A stretch of 64,000 bases of DNA from PALSA-693 sp963780345. Lineage in GTDB: Bacteria; Actinomycetota; Acidimicrobiia; Acidimicrobiales; Palsa-688. The stretch covers positions 186,001 to 250,000 of the forward strand of contig CAWABU010000006.1 in the NCBI GenBank assembly GCA_963780345.1. The letters are read 5' to 3'. Under the pieces are notes generated by a model that worked only from the letters and a program-made list of their open reading frames with translations, made no database searches and was not told the DNA's origin. Position numbers and translations under genes: made by a program. Numbering within the stretch: position 1 is the first letter of the stretch; every line of letters starts with the position of its first letter. Shown piece by piece: positions 33,426 to 43,077 of this stretch.

Positions 33426-34421
33426 ATGACGGGGATCGTCACCCGCCGGCGGCACCAGGAACGGCCCGAGCCAGCCCTGGATCTGCGCACCCGGGTGGGT
33501 GAGGTCGCGCTGGCCAACCCGATCATGACCGCCTCGGGGACATCCGGCCACGGCGCCGAACTGGCCGCCTTCGTGGACCTGTCGTCGCTCGGCGCGGTGG
33601 TGGTCAAGTCGGTCTCGGCCGAACCCTGGGCCGGCAATCCGCCCCCGCGCCTCCACCCGGTCGAGGGAGGCCTGCTCAACAGCGTCGGCCTGCAGAACCC
33701 GGGGATGGCGGCGTGGCTGGCCGAGGAGCTCCCGCCTCTGGCCGCGACGGATGCCACGGTGGTCGTCAGCATCTGGGGCTTCACCACCGAGCAGTACACC
33801 GCGGCGGCCCGCATCCTGCGAGAGGCCCGGGACCGGGCGGGCCGCGGGGGTCCGATCGACGCCGTCGTCGCGGTCGAGGCCAACATTTCCTGCCCCAACA
33901 TCGAAGACCGGCGGCAGATGTTCGCCCACAGCCATGACGGAGTGCGCCAGGCGGTCGCCGCCGCGTCCCGGGGGCTGGGCGGGTCCCTGCCGCTGTGGGT
34001 GAAGCTCAGCCCCAACGTGACCGATCTCCCGGGCCTGGCGACCACCGCCGTCGCCGCGGGAGCGGACGCCATCACCGTGATCAACACGGTCATGGGGCTG
34101 GCCCTCGACCCGACCACTGGCCGGCCCCTCCTGGGCGGCGGCGGTGGCGGCCTGTCTGGACCGGCGATCCACCCGATCGCGGTGCGAGCGGTGTACGAAT
34201 GCCGGGCCGCCCTGCCCGGCATCCCGATCGTGGGCGTCGGCGGGGTGGGCACCGGGGCCGCGGCGGCCGAGCTGCTCGCGGCTGGTGCCAACGCCGTCCA
34301 GGTCGGCACCGCGACCTTCGCGGATCCGCGGGCGCCGACGCGCGTTCTCGGCGAATTGGCGGCCTGGTGCGCCGAGCACGGAATATCGACCATCGAGGAC
34401 TTGAGAGGACGAGCGCGATGA
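33426..34421 (+). CDS. pyrD: Dihydroorotate dehydrogenase, class 1B-like
   Basis: A 331-residue FMN enzyme oxidising dihydroorotate to orotate. NPIMTASGTSGHG, the catalytic loop VEANISCPNIEDRRQMFAHS with its Cys, LWVKLSPNVTDL, GGGGGGLSGPAIHPIAVRAV and VGVGGVGTGAAAAELLAAGA mark the soluble class 1B group. Class 1B normally pairs with the FeS/FAD subunit PyrK, but no pyrK lies next to it here. The stop overlaps the pyrF ATG. The first codons repeat those of the upstream micro-ORF. Confidence 0.93.
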   Translation: MTGIVTRRRHQERPEPALDLRTRVGEVALANPIMTASGTSGHGAELAAFVDLSSLGAVVVKSVSAEPWAGNPPPRLHPVEGGLLNSVGLQNPGMAAWLAEELPPLAATDATVVVSIWGFTTEQYTAAARILREARDRAGRGGPIDAVVAVEANISCPNIEDRRQMFAHSHDGVRQAVAAASRGLGGSLPLWVKLSPNVTDLPGLATTAVAAGADAITVINTVMGLALDPTTGRPLLGGGGGGLSGPAIHPIAVRAVYECRAALPGIPIVGVGGVGTGAAAAELLAAGANAVQVGTATFADPRAPTRVLGELAAWCAEHGISTIEDLRGRAR

Positions 34422-35119
34422 CCCTCACCCAGCCCGTACCGTCGTCCGTGCGCAATCGCCTGGCGCTGGCCCTCGACGTCGACGACGCCGTCGCCGCCGC
34501 CCGCCTGGCCCGTCAGCTCCGCCCCTGGTTCGGCGTGGCCAAGGTGGGACTCGAGTTGTACAGCGCGGCCGGGCCGCGGGTCGTCCAATCCCTCATCGAC
34601 GACGGCTATGACGTCTTCGCCGATCTCAAGATGGCTGACATTCCCACCACCGTCAACCGGGCCGCCCGGGTCCTCGGTGCCCTCGGGGTCTCGTATCTGA
34701 CCCTCCACGCCTTCGTGGGGCCGGACGTCCTGCGGGCGGGCGTCGAAGGACTGGCCGAGGGCGCCGAGCGGGCCGGGCTCGAACCCCCCTCGGCGCTGGC
34801 CGTGACCATCCTGACCAGCGATACGGGCGCGCCCCCGCACATTCTGGCCAGGCGGCTGGCCTTCGCCGTCGAGGCTCGCTGTGCCGGGGTGGTGTGCGCG
34901 GCAGGCGACGTGCGCGAGATCAAGGAACTGGCGCCACGGATGATGGCGGTCGTTCCGGGCGTCCGTCCCGCCGGGACGCCGACGCACGACCAGCGGCGCG
35001 CCGCCACCCCGACCGAAGCGATTGCTGCCGGTGCCGACATGCTGGTGGTGGGGCGGGCGGTCACGGCCGCCCCGGATCGGGAGGCCGCGGCGGCGGCCCT
35101 GGCCGCGTCGATCAAATGA
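34418..35119 (+). CDS. pyrF: Orotidine-5'-phosphate decarboxylase
   Basis: A 233-residue TIM-barrel decarboxylase forming UMP. LALALDVDDAVAAARLARQL opens the barrel; FADLKMADIPTTV holds the catalytic D-x-K-x-x-D cluster; LTLHAFVGPDVLRAG, GVVCAAGDVREIKE and VPGVRPAGTPTHDQRRAATP follow. It belongs to the compact prokaryotic group rather than the long mycobacterial form. ATG 34418 overlaps the pyrD stop. Last gene of the pyr operon. Confidence 0.95.
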   Translation: MTLTQPVPSSVRNRLALALDVDDAVAAARLARQLRPWFGVAKVGLELYSAAGPRVVQSLIDDGYDVFADLKMADIPTTVNRAARVLGALGVSYLTLHAFVGPDVLRAGVEGLAEGAERAGLEPPSALAVTILTSDTGAPPHILARRLAFAVEARCAGVVCAAGDVREIKELAPRMMAVVPGVRPAGTPTHDQRRAATPTEAIAAGADMLVVGRAVTAAPDREAAAAALAASIK

Positions 35120-35170
35120 CCTGAGCGGGTGGGCTGCCGGGCTTTGGCGGCGCCGCTGCCGCCGCCGCGC

Positions 35171-35176
35171 TATGGT
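35171..35176 (+). promoter_or_regulatory. -10 hexamer of mihF (leaderless type)
   Basis: TATGGT lies 7 nt before ATG 35184, with no ribosome-binding site. It fixes the start downstream of several in-frame alternatives. Confidence 0.5.
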
Positions 35177-35183
35177 GCGCGTC

Positions 35184-35501
35184 ATGCCGCTGCCGCCTGC
35201 GCTGTCAGCCGATCAACGTCAGGCCGCCTTGGAGAAAGCCGCCGTGGCCCGCCGTCTGCGGGCCGAGCTCAAAGAGAAACTCAAGATGGGATCGATCTCC
35301 CTGAGCGACCTACTCCGCCAGGCGGACTCCGACGAGGTGGTCGGCAAAATGAAAGTCCTCTCCGTCCTCGAGTCCCTGCCGGGACTGGGAAAAGTCAAGG
35401 CCCGGCGATTGATGGACGAAGTCGGGATCAGCGAGACCCGGCGACTCCACGGCCTGGGCGAACAGCAACGAAAGAAACTGTTCGAGAGACTCAACGCCTG
35501 A
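35184..35501 (+). CDS. mihF: Actinobacterial integration host factor (mIHF)
   Basis: A 105-residue nucleoid-associated DNA-binding protein found only in actinobacteria. PPALSADQRQAALEKAAVAR leads into RRLRAELKEKLKMGSISLSD, then the helix-turn-helix/H2TH part VLSVLESLPGLGKVKARRLM and DEVGISETRRLHGLGEQQ. It bends DNA and is essential in mycobacteria. Its position between pyrF and gmk is the standard actinobacterial one and is strong phylum-level evidence. Confidence 0.93.
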   Translation: MPLPPALSADQRQAALEKAAVARRLRAELKEKLKMGSISLSDLLRQADSDEVVGKMKVLSVLESLPGLGKVKARRLMDEVGISETRRLHGLGEQQRKKLFERLNA

Positions 35502-35547
35502 GTCCAGCCCGGACGACCCCGGCGTCTTCGAGAGCAGGCCGCGATCT

Positions 35548-36081
35548 GTGATCGTCATCATCTCCGGTGCCGGTGGGGTCGGCAAAGGCACGGTGGTGTC
35601 CCGGCTCCTCCAACTCGAACCGGACCTGTGGCTGTCGAAGTCGTGGACGACGAGGGCCCGGCGTCCGGGTGAGCCGCCGGACGCCTACGAGTTCGTTGAT
35701 CGGAAAACCTTCCAGCACCGCATCGCGGCGGGGGGCTTCGTCGAGTGGACGGAGTTTGCGGGAACCGGACAGCTGTATGGCACCCCGACGCTGGATCCAC
35801 CCGACGACCGCGACGTGGTCCTCGAGATCGAGCTCGACGGGGCTCAGCAAATCAAACGGCGCTATCCCGACGCCGTTCTCATCCTCGTCGTGTCACCGAG
35901 CACGGCGGCCCGAGAGGATCGGCTGCGCGCCCGGGGCGACGACGAGGCCAGCTTGCGTCGCCGTCTGGAGGTCGGCCGGGAGGAAGAGCGGCTCGGCCGC
36001 CAGATCGCGGATTACGTGGTGGTGAACGATGATGTTGACCGGGCCGCGAGGGAGGTCGCGGGTATACTCGAGCGGAAGTAG
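35548..36081 (+). CDS. gmk: Guanylate kinase
   Basis: A 177-residue kinase converting GMP to GDP. The P-loop reads SGAGGVGKGTVVSRLL (residues 6-21), with GAGGVGKGT in place of the commoner GPSGVGKGT. The GMP-binding region SKSWTTRARRPGEPPDAYEF and LYGTP, then DVVLEIELDGAQQIKRRYP and the lid (RLRARGDDEASLRRRLEVG) are normal. GTG start. Adjacent to mihF and rpoZ as in other actinobacteria. It is slightly short at the N-terminus compared with E. coli. Confidence 0.94.
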   Translation: MIVIISGAGGVGKGTVVSRLLQLEPDLWLSKSWTTRARRPGEPPDAYEFVDRKTFQHRIAAGGFVEWTEFAGTGQLYGTPTLDPPDDRDVVLEIELDGAQQIKRRYPDAVLILVVSPSTAAREDRLRARGDDEASLRRRLEVGREEERLGRQIADYVVVNDDVDRAAREVAGILERK

Positions 36082-36173
36082 CCCGCCTCTAGACGCGCGC
36101 CCTGGCCCGGCGCCCGGCGAGGTCCATCACCCCCCGTCCACCGCCCGCAGCCGAACGGAGAAGCCGTTTTCCC

Positions 36174-37073
36174 ATGCCTGACCGTCACCCCACGATGATG
36201 GAGCCTCCTGTCGAGGATCTGCTCGATCGGGTCGATTCGAAGTTCACCCTGGTCAGCCTGGCCGCGATGCGGGGCCGGCAGATCAACTCCTATTTCAACC
36301 AGCTGGGCGAAGGCCTGGGGACCATCGTGCCCCCTCAGGTGACATCGGTGTCCCGGAAGCCGCTGTCGATCTCGCTGGAAGAGATCGCGGCGGGGAAGAT
36401 CACCTACGTCCGCACCGATGCGGAGGGGGAGGACGAGTCGGGCGAGGACGCGGCCCCGGCCGAGCCGGCCGGGACTGGAAGGATCGCGGAGGCGGAGGTG
36501 CCCGCCCGGCCGGTCGACGATCAGGCCCAAGAGGTCGATGCCGGTGAGCCCGAGGATTCCGATGCGTCCGCCGAGCCCGACCAGGCGGTCGGGGCGGTCT
36601 TGACCGCGGCCGAGGCCGACATCGATCCGGTCCGGGAGGCGGAGGCCCCGGAGTCGGAGGATCCAGAAGCGGAGGCCCCGGAGGTATCGGGGGGTACGGC
36701 GTTGCTGGAGGAGCCCGGATCGGGGCCGGACGGGGAGCCGGCCGGCGGGCGGGGGCCCGGGGTCGCCCTCGAGTCGGGATCCGGGCCTGACCTGGCGCCG
36801 GGGCCGCCGGCGGCCGGGGACCCGTTCGATCAACCGGCCGAAGCAGCCGGGCCGGACGCCTCGCGGGCCGACGACGATGACCTGGACGGGGCCGTCGGGG
36901 CGGTGGACGCTGACGACGACGCCGGCGGTCCCGGGCCGGCAGACCCGGCCCGCGGTGAGTTGGCCGACGGTGACTTGGCTAGCGGGGAGTTGGCTGGCGG
37001 TGAGCTGGCTAGCGGGGAGTTGGCCGGCGGGGAGTCGACCGCAGGGCCGCCGGAGGCGGAGGTCGACCAATAG
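36174..37073 (+). CDS. rpoZ: RNA polymerase omega subunit with a long acidic C-terminal extension
   Basis: The first 85 or so residues are a normal omega subunit (PPVEDLLDRVDSKFTLVSLA then AMRGRQINSYFNQL and KPLSISLEEIAAGKITY), which helps assemble RNA polymerase. The remaining 210 residues are a Glu/Asp/Ala/Gly/Pro-rich tail, unlike the usual 70-110-residue protein. The tail ends with tandem SGELA/GGELA pentapeptides at about residues 262-289. The gene lies in the canonical gmk-rpoZ-coaBC order. The tail is in frame with no shift, so it is probably translated; its purpose is unknown. ATG 36195 or 36198 are alternative starts. Confidence 0.9.
   Translation: MPDRHPTMMEPPVEDLLDRVDSKFTLVSLAAMRGRQINSYFNQLGEGLGTIVPPQVTSVSRKPLSISLEEIAAGKITYVRTDAEGEDESGEDAAPAEPAGTGRIAEAEVPARPVDDQAQEVDAGEPEDSDASAEPDQAVGAVLTAAEADIDPVREAEAPESEDPEAEAPEVSGGTALLEEPGSGPDGEPAGGRGPGVALESGSGPDLAPGPPAAGDPFDQPAEAAGPDASRADDDDLDGAVGAVDADDDAGGPGPADPARGELADGDLASGELAGGELASGELAGGESTAGPPEAEVDQ
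36957..37041. repeat. 15-bp in-frame repeats in the rpoZ tail
   Basis: Imperfect 15-bp units of the form GAGTTGGCTGGCGGT and GAGCTGGCTAGCGGG encode repeated (S/G)GELA pentapeptides. About five copies, all in frame. Confidence 0.6.
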
Positions 37074-37090
37074 TCGCTCCGGCTTCGGCC

Positions 37091-38397
37091 ATGCACGGCC
37101 GGAGGATCGTGCTGGGGGTGTGCGGCGGGATCGCCGCCTATAAGGCCGTAGAGGTGTGCCGGCGCCTGGTGGACGCCGGCGCCATCGTCAGCCCGGTGAT
37201 GACCAGGGGCGCCACCCGGTTCGTAGGGCCGGTCACGCTGTCGGCGCTGGCGTCGGAGCCGGTGCGCAGTTCCCTCTGGGACGAACCCGAGCCCATCCCG
37301 CACACCCGCCTGGGTCAGAGTGCCGATCTGGTCGTCGTGGCCCCGGCTACCGCCCGCCTGATCGGGAGCTACGCGGCGGGGATCTCGTCCGATCTCCTGA
37401 CGGCCACCCTGCTCGCCACCCGGGCCCCGGTGCTGCTCTGCCCGGCCATGCACACAGAGATGTGGGAGCACCCCGCCGTCAGGGACAACCTCGCCCTGCT
37501 CCGCCGCCGGGGCGTCCACGTGGTCGAGCCGGCGACGGGACGGCTGGCCGGCGGCGACGTCGGCTCGGGGCGCCTGGCCGATCCGGCGGACATTGTCGCG
37601 GCGGCGATCGCGGTGCTGTCGCCCGGATCGCCCGGATCGCCCGGTCCGAGACCTCCAGTGGCCCCAGCGTCGGCCGTCCCGTCGGGGCCAGAGTCAGCCG
37701 CGGCCGGAGACCAGAGCCTGGCCGGACTTCATGCCGTCGTCACGGCCGGGGGGACCCGTGAGCCGATCGATCCCGTCCGCTTCGTCGGCAACCGCTCGTC
37801 GGGCAAGCAGGGGTACGCCATCGCCACCGCCCTGGCCCGACGGGGGGCCCGGGTCACGCTCATCAGCACCGTGGCCCTGACCGCACCTGATGCGGTCGAG
37901 ATCATCGAGGTGGAAACCGCGGCCGAGATGGAAGCGGCGGTGAAGGCCCACGAGGAGGGCGCCCAGGTGATTGTCATGGCGGCCGCGGTGGCGGATTTCC
38001 GACCCAAGCAGGTCGCCGGGCAGAAGCTCAAGAAGGCCGAGGGCGCGCCCGAGATCATCCTCGAACCGACCCCGGACATCCTGGCCGGCCTCGGCGCCCG
38101 CCGCCGCCCGGCCCAGGTGCTCGTCGGTTTCGCCGCAGAAACGGCGGCGCCTGATCAGGCTCGCGACCAACTGCGCCACTACGCAGTGGCTAAACTGTCG
38201 GCGAAAGGGGCAGATCTGGTCGTTGCTAATGACGTCGCGGCCCCGGGTGTGGGCTTCGCGCACGACACCAATGCAGTGCTGATCGTCGGAAGGGGCGGAT
38301 TCGAGGTGGAGGTTCCCCTGGCCACCAAGGCCGAGGTGGCCGAGGCCGTGGTCAGCGCCATCACCCAGATCCGGGCCCGCTACAACCAGGAGACACC

Positions 38398-38401
<4 letters not shown>
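37091..38401 (+). CDS. coaBC: Bifunctional phosphopantothenoylcysteine decarboxylase/synthetase (CoaBC)
   Basis: A 436-residue fusion of two coenzyme A steps. The N-terminal flavin-dependent decarboxylase (VCGGIAAYKAVEVCRRLVDA, PHTRLGQSADLVVVAPATA, PAMHTEMWEHPAVRDNL) is followed by a Ser/Pro/Gly linker (PGSPGSPGP) at about residues 178-205 and the CTP-dependent synthetase (VVTAGGTREPIDPVRFVGNR, SSGKQGYAIA, MAAAVADFRPK, LVGFAAET). PAMHTEMW is the actinobacterial form of the substrate-recognition clamp. Stop overlaps the metK ATG. Confidence 0.95.
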
Positions 38402-39591
<1,190 letters not shown>

Positions 39592-39599
39592 TCCCAGAG

Positions 39600-41393
39600 G
39601 TGAAAACGGCCGGCCGCCGGCGCGCCGGACCGGCCACGCTCCCCCCGCCCGGGTCGCTCGTCGGGCGGGTGGTGACCGATGTGGCGGCGGTCGACAAAGA
39701 GTTCGCCTACCTGGTGCCGGCGGCACTGGCCCCGATCATCGCCATCGGGACGCAGGTGCGGGTCGACCTGGGCGGCCGGCGAGTGGGTGGCTGGGTGGTC
39801 GGCCTCGGAGTCGAATCCGACCTGGACCTGCCGCTTCGTCCGGTCGCGAAGGTCCGGGGCTGGGGGCCGGAGGCGGAGCTGGTCGAGCTGGCCGGGTGGG
39901 CCGCCTGGCGGTGGGCCGGTCGGCGGGGGGCGCTGCTGGCCGCGGCCTCGGCCGAGCGGGCCGTGCCGGTCCTACCGGCGCCCGCCCGGCAGCCGCCGGC
40001 TCTCCCGTCGCCCACCGGCCTGACCGCCGCCCTCCCGGTCGGGCGCCCGGTGACCTTGCGCCTGCCCCCTTCGGCCGACGCCACGCCGCTGGTGGCCGAG
40101 CTGGCCCAACGCGGTCCCACCCTGGTGGTGGTGCCGTCCCTCCGACGGGGCGCCGTCCTGGCCGAACGGCTGCGCCGGGCCGGAGGGGACGTGGCCCTCA
40201 TGCCGGCCGACTGGGCCCACGCCCGGGCCGGTGCCGGCGTGGTCGTGGGGGCCCGGGCCGCAGCCTGGGCGCCTTGTCCCGGGCTGGCCGCGGTGGTGGT
40301 CATCGACGGGCACGACCAGCGTCTAACGGAGAAGCGAGCGCCGACGTGGAGCGCGGTGACCGTCGCGGCCGAGCGAGCCCGGCGGGCGGGCGTCCCGTGC
40401 GTCGTCGTCAGTGCCTGCCCCACCGTGGAGCTGCTGGCCGCGGCACCGGTCCGCCTGATCGACCGTCGCCGCGAACGGCTGGGCTGGGCGCCCCTCGAGG
40501 TGGTCGACCGCCGCCTGGACGATCCCCGCCTGGGCCTCTACTCCGACCGGTTGGTCGCCCTCATCCGGACCCGGCAGCGGGTGGCATGCGTGCTCAATCG
40601 GACCGGGCGGGCCCGCCTTCTGGTCTGCGCCTCGTGCGGCGAAGTGACCCGCTGCGAGCAGTGCGGTGCCGCCCTGGCCCAATCTCCGCCGGGCCCAGGC
40701 CTGACGGAGGGGGACGGCGACCGGCTGACGTGCCCCCGCTGCGGCCTGGGCCGGCCGCACGTGTGTGCCGGTTGCGGGTCCTCCCGGCTGCGTCTCCTCC
40801 GGGTCGGTGTGACCCGGGCCCGGGAAGAGCTGGAGGCCCTGGCGGGCCGGCCGGTGGGCGAGGTCACCGCCGCCACCGGGCGCCTTCCGGAGGCGGACGT
40901 CCTGGTCGGCACCGAGGCGGTACTGCACCGGCTCAGCCCCCGAGACGGTATCGACGCCGTGGCCTTCGTGGAGCTGGACCAGGAGCTGCTGGCGCCCCGG
41001 GTCAGTGCCGGCGAGGAGTCCCTCGCCCTGCTCGCCCACGCCTCCCGCCTGGTGGGCGGCCGCTCCGGCCGGGTGCTGGTGCAAACCCGCCTGCCGGAGC
41101 ATGCCGCAGTGCGGGCCGCCCTGCTGGCCGAGCCGGGACTGCTGAGCACCGCCGAGCAGGAGGTGCGGGCCGCCTTGCGGCTGCCGCCCGTGACCGCCGT
41201 GGCGTTGGTGTCGGGCCCCGCGGCCGGCGCCTACGTCGACCGCCTCCGGGCGACCGACCTTGAGCTGCTCGGGCCGGACCGCGGGGAATGGCTGATCAAG
41301 GCTCCCGACGCGGCCACGCTCGCCGACACCCTGGCCGGCGTGGCCCGGCCACCCGGCCGGCTCCGGGTGGCGGTCAGCCCCGCTCGCTTCTAG
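39600..41393 (+). CDS. priA: Actinobacterial PriA (primosomal protein N'), ATPase motifs lost
   Basis: A 597-residue PriA-like protein. The N-terminal DNA-binding domain (GRVVTDVAAVDKEFAYLVP) and the zinc-binding module (CASCGEVTRCEQCGAAL, TCPRCGLGRPHVCAGCGSSR) are recognisable. The Walker A is absent: the corresponding stretch is PTLVVVPSLRRGAVLAERLR, and the DEEH box reads DGHDQR. Loss of helicase motifs is typical of actinobacterial PriA, so this is a family feature and not decay. GTG 39600 lies 8 nt after the metK stop. It converges with the minus-strand methyltransferase genes 12 bp downstream. Confidence 0.88.
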   Translation: MKTAGRRRAGPATLPPPGSLVGRVVTDVAAVDKEFAYLVPAALAPIIAIGTQVRVDLGGRRVGGWVVGLGVESDLDLPLRPVAKVRGWGPEAELVELAGWAAWRWAGRRGALLAAASAERAVPVLPAPARQPPALPSPTGLTAALPVGRPVTLRLPPSADATPLVAELAQRGPTLVVVPSLRRGAVLAERLRRAGGDVALMPADWAHARAGAGVVVGARAAAWAPCPGLAAVVVIDGHDQRLTEKRAPTWSAVTVAAERARRAGVPCVVVSACPTVELLAAAPVRLIDRRRERLGWAPLEVVDRRLDDPRLGLYSDRLVALIRTRQRVACVLNRTGRARLLVCASCGEVTRCEQCGAALAQSPPGPGLTEGDGDRLTCPRCGLGRPHVCAGCGSSRLRLLRVGVTRAREELEALAGRPVGEVTAATGRLPEADVLVGTEAVLHRLSPRDGIDAVAFVELDQELLAPRVSAGEESLALLAHASRLVGGRSGRVLVQTRLPEHAAVRAALLAEPGLLSTAEQEVRAALRLPPVTAVALVSGPAAGAYVDRLRATDLELLGPDRGEWLIKAPDAATLADTLAGVARPPGRLRVAVSPARF

Positions 41394-41405
41394 ATCTCGG
41401 CGCCT

Positions 41406-41927
41406 CTAGACCCAGCCCTGCCGGCGCACCTCGTAAATGGCGATGGCCGCCGCCGTGGCCACGTTGAGGCTGCCGATCCGGCCGACCTGGGGCAGGAAGG
41501 CGACCGCGTCGCATGCCGCCAGGGTGGCCGGACTCAAACCGTGGTCCTCATGCCCGAGGGCCAAGCAGACGTCGGGCCCGGGGCGCAGCTGATGGAGGGG
41601 GACGGCATCGTCGGCCAGCTCGAGGCCGACCACGGTGTAGCCGTCGTCGCGGGCGGCGTCGGCCGCGTCGGGGCTGTGCTCCCACGCCGACCAGGACAGG
41701 TACCGCTCGGTGCCCATGGACAGCCTTCCGGCTTTGGCGCTGGCCGGTGAGACCGTGTTGCCCCCGAGGTAGAGATGCTCGACCCGATAGGCGGCCGCGG
41801 TGCGGACGATGGCGCCCATGTTGTACGGGGATTGCAAGCCGTCGAGCAGCAGGGCCAGGCGCCCCGGGGTGCGGCGGTTCCACTCGCGGTGGAGGCGCTT
41901 GAGATCCGTCGGGCCCAGTTGTCTCAT
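41406..41927 (-). CDS. SpoU/TrmH-family RNA methyltransferase
   Basis: A 173-residue SPOUT methyltransferase with the three family motifs: motif 1 SPYNMGAIVRTAAAYRV, motif 2 CLALGHEDHGLS, and motif 3 IGSLNVATAAAIAIYE. It binds SAM in a trefoil knot and methylates ribose in RNA. The short N-terminus and lack of an L30-like domain suggest a tRNA 2'-O-methyltransferase of the TrmH/TrmL kind; the exact target cannot be read from sequence. Second gene of a two-gene minus-strand unit, 13 nt after the upstream methyltransferase gene. Confidence 0.85.
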   Translation of the reverse strand: MRQLGPTDLKRLHREWNRRTPGRLALLLDGLQSPYNMGAIVRTAAAYRVEHLYLGGNTVSPASAKAGRLSMGTERYLSWSAWEHSPDAADAARDDGYTVVGLELADDAVPLHQLRPGPDVCLALGHEDHGLSPATLAACDAVAFLPQVGRIGSLNVATAAAIAIYEVRRQGWV

Positions 41928-41940
41928 GGTCGGGGCGGTT

Positions 41941-42540
41941 TCACGGCCGGCCTACCTCCAGGATCCGGTAGCCGCGCTTCGACGCGGCGCGGTTGACCGT
42001 CCACCCCTCGCCTCGCAGCCAGGCCGCCAACGAGTCGCCACCGAGATGGCGGTGCACGACCATCCAGGCCCGCCCATCGGCCTCAAGGCGCGGCAGCCAG
42101 GTTCCGAGCAGCCCGTGCAGGGCGACCTTGCCGATGCGGACCGGCGGGTTCGACCACAGCCCGGCGAAGCGCATGCCCGCCGGGACCTCGTCGGGCCGCA
42201 CGGCGCGGACCGACGGCAGGTTGAGGGTGGCGGCGTTGCGGGCGGTGAGATCGAGGGCCCGCTCGTTGATGTCCACGGCCCACACCACCGTGTCCGGGGC
42301 CCGGAAGGCCAGGGTGCATGCGATCGGTCCGTACCCGCAGCCCAGGTCGAGCAGGTGGCCGCGGGCGGGTGGTGGCGGCGACGCCCGGAGCAGCTCGACG
42401 GTGCCGGGGTCGACGCCTCCGCCGGAGAACACGCCCCGGTCCACGGCCAGGCGAGCACGGAAGTCGGGCAAGGACAGCTCGACGGCGCCGGGCCGCGACG
42501 GCACGGCTGGATCCGCATCGAAGTAGTGACCGGGGCACAT
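41941..42540 (-). CDS. Class I SAM-dependent methyltransferase, RsmC-like small-methyltransferase domain
   Basis: A 199-residue protein resembling the C-terminal catalytic domain of RsmC/RlmG (MTS family). GHYFDADPAVPSRPGAVELS at the N-terminus and DRGVFSGGGVDPGTVELLR are typical; the SAM loop is LLDLGCGYGPIACTLAFRAP, and the NPPY-type motif reads SNPPVRIGK. The likely target is guanine N2 in rRNA, by family analogy. ATG at 42540. It diverges from def across a 33-bp region and precedes the SpoU gene on the same strand. Confidence 0.85.
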   Translation of the reverse strand: MCPGHYFDADPAVPSRPGAVELSLPDFRARLAVDRGVFSGGGVDPGTVELLRASPPPPARGHLLDLGCGYGPIACTLAFRAPDTVVWAVDINERALDLTARNAATLNLPSVRAVRPDEVPAGMRFAGLWSNPPVRIGKVALHGLLGTWLPRLEADGRAWMVVHRHLGGDSLAAWLRGEGWTVNRAASKRGYRILEVGRP

Positions 42541-42550
42541 CCGACTTCTG

Positions 42551-42566
42551 ACGCTACCGGTAGCAT
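42551..42566. promoter_or_regulatory. Divergent -10 elements in a 12-bp palindrome
   Basis: GCTACCGGTAGC at 42553-42564 is a perfect palindrome. On the plus strand it contributes to TAGCAT (42561-42566), 7 nt before GTG 42574 of def; on the minus strand to TAGCGT (42556-42551), 10 nt before ATG 42540 of the methyltransferase. The two promoters therefore overlap. Confidence 0.5.
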
Positions 42567-42573
42567 GAAGACC

Positions 42574-43074
42574 GTGGCTGCCTACCAGATCCGCTTGTTC
42601 GGTGACCCGGTGCTCACCCAGCGCGCCTCTGAGATCACCGACATCGACGGCAACCTGGCCCGACTGGTCGACGACATGCTCGTGACCATGCACGAAGCTC
42701 GCGGGCTGGGCCTGGCCGCCCCGCAGGTCGGGGTGCAGAAGCGGCTGTTCGTGTATCAGATGGAGGATCGCGATCCGTTGGCGATCGTCAACCCCACCAT
42801 CGTCGAGACGCGCGGTGAATGGGAGTACGACGAGGGGTGCCTCTCGATTCCGGGGCTCTATTTCCCGATCGTCCGGCCCAAGGAGGTCCATCTGACCGGA
42901 TGGGACCTCGACGGCAACGAGATCTCGATCGAGGCGGACGAGATCGAAGCCCGGTGCTTCCTGCACGAGCTCGACCACCTCGACGGTCAGCTGCTCATCG
43001 CCCGGCTCGACAAGAGCCAGCGCAAGGAAGCCATGCGCGAGCTTCGGCGGCGGGCCGAGGTCGTCGGGAGCTAA
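42574..43074 (+). CDS. def: Peptide deformylase
   Basis: A 166-residue metallohydrolase that removes the formyl group from new proteins. Motif 1 GLGLAAPQVGVQ, motif 2 EGCLSIPG and motif 3 HELDHLDG supply the Cys and two His metal ligands and the catalytic Glu. GTG 42574 gives VAAYQIRLFGDPVL, the usual family start, 7 nt after a -10 hexamer; ATG 42565 would overlap that hexamer. Fmt, its functional opposite, follows 3 nt after the stop. Confidence 0.93.
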   Translation: MAAYQIRLFGDPVLTQRASEITDIDGNLARLVDDMLVTMHEARGLGLAAPQVGVQKRLFVYQMEDRDPLAIVNPTIVETRGEWEYDEGCLSIPGLYFPIVRPKEVHLTGWDLDGNEISIEADEIEARCFLHELDHLDGQLLIARLDKSQRKEAMRELRRRAEVVGS

Positions 43075-43077
43075 GCC

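Noticed and set aside
40120..40340. Loss of Walker A and DEEH motifs in PriA as evidence of a pseudogene
   Set aside because: The frame is intact, zinc ligands are kept, and loss of ATPase motifs is a known property of actinobacterial PriA.
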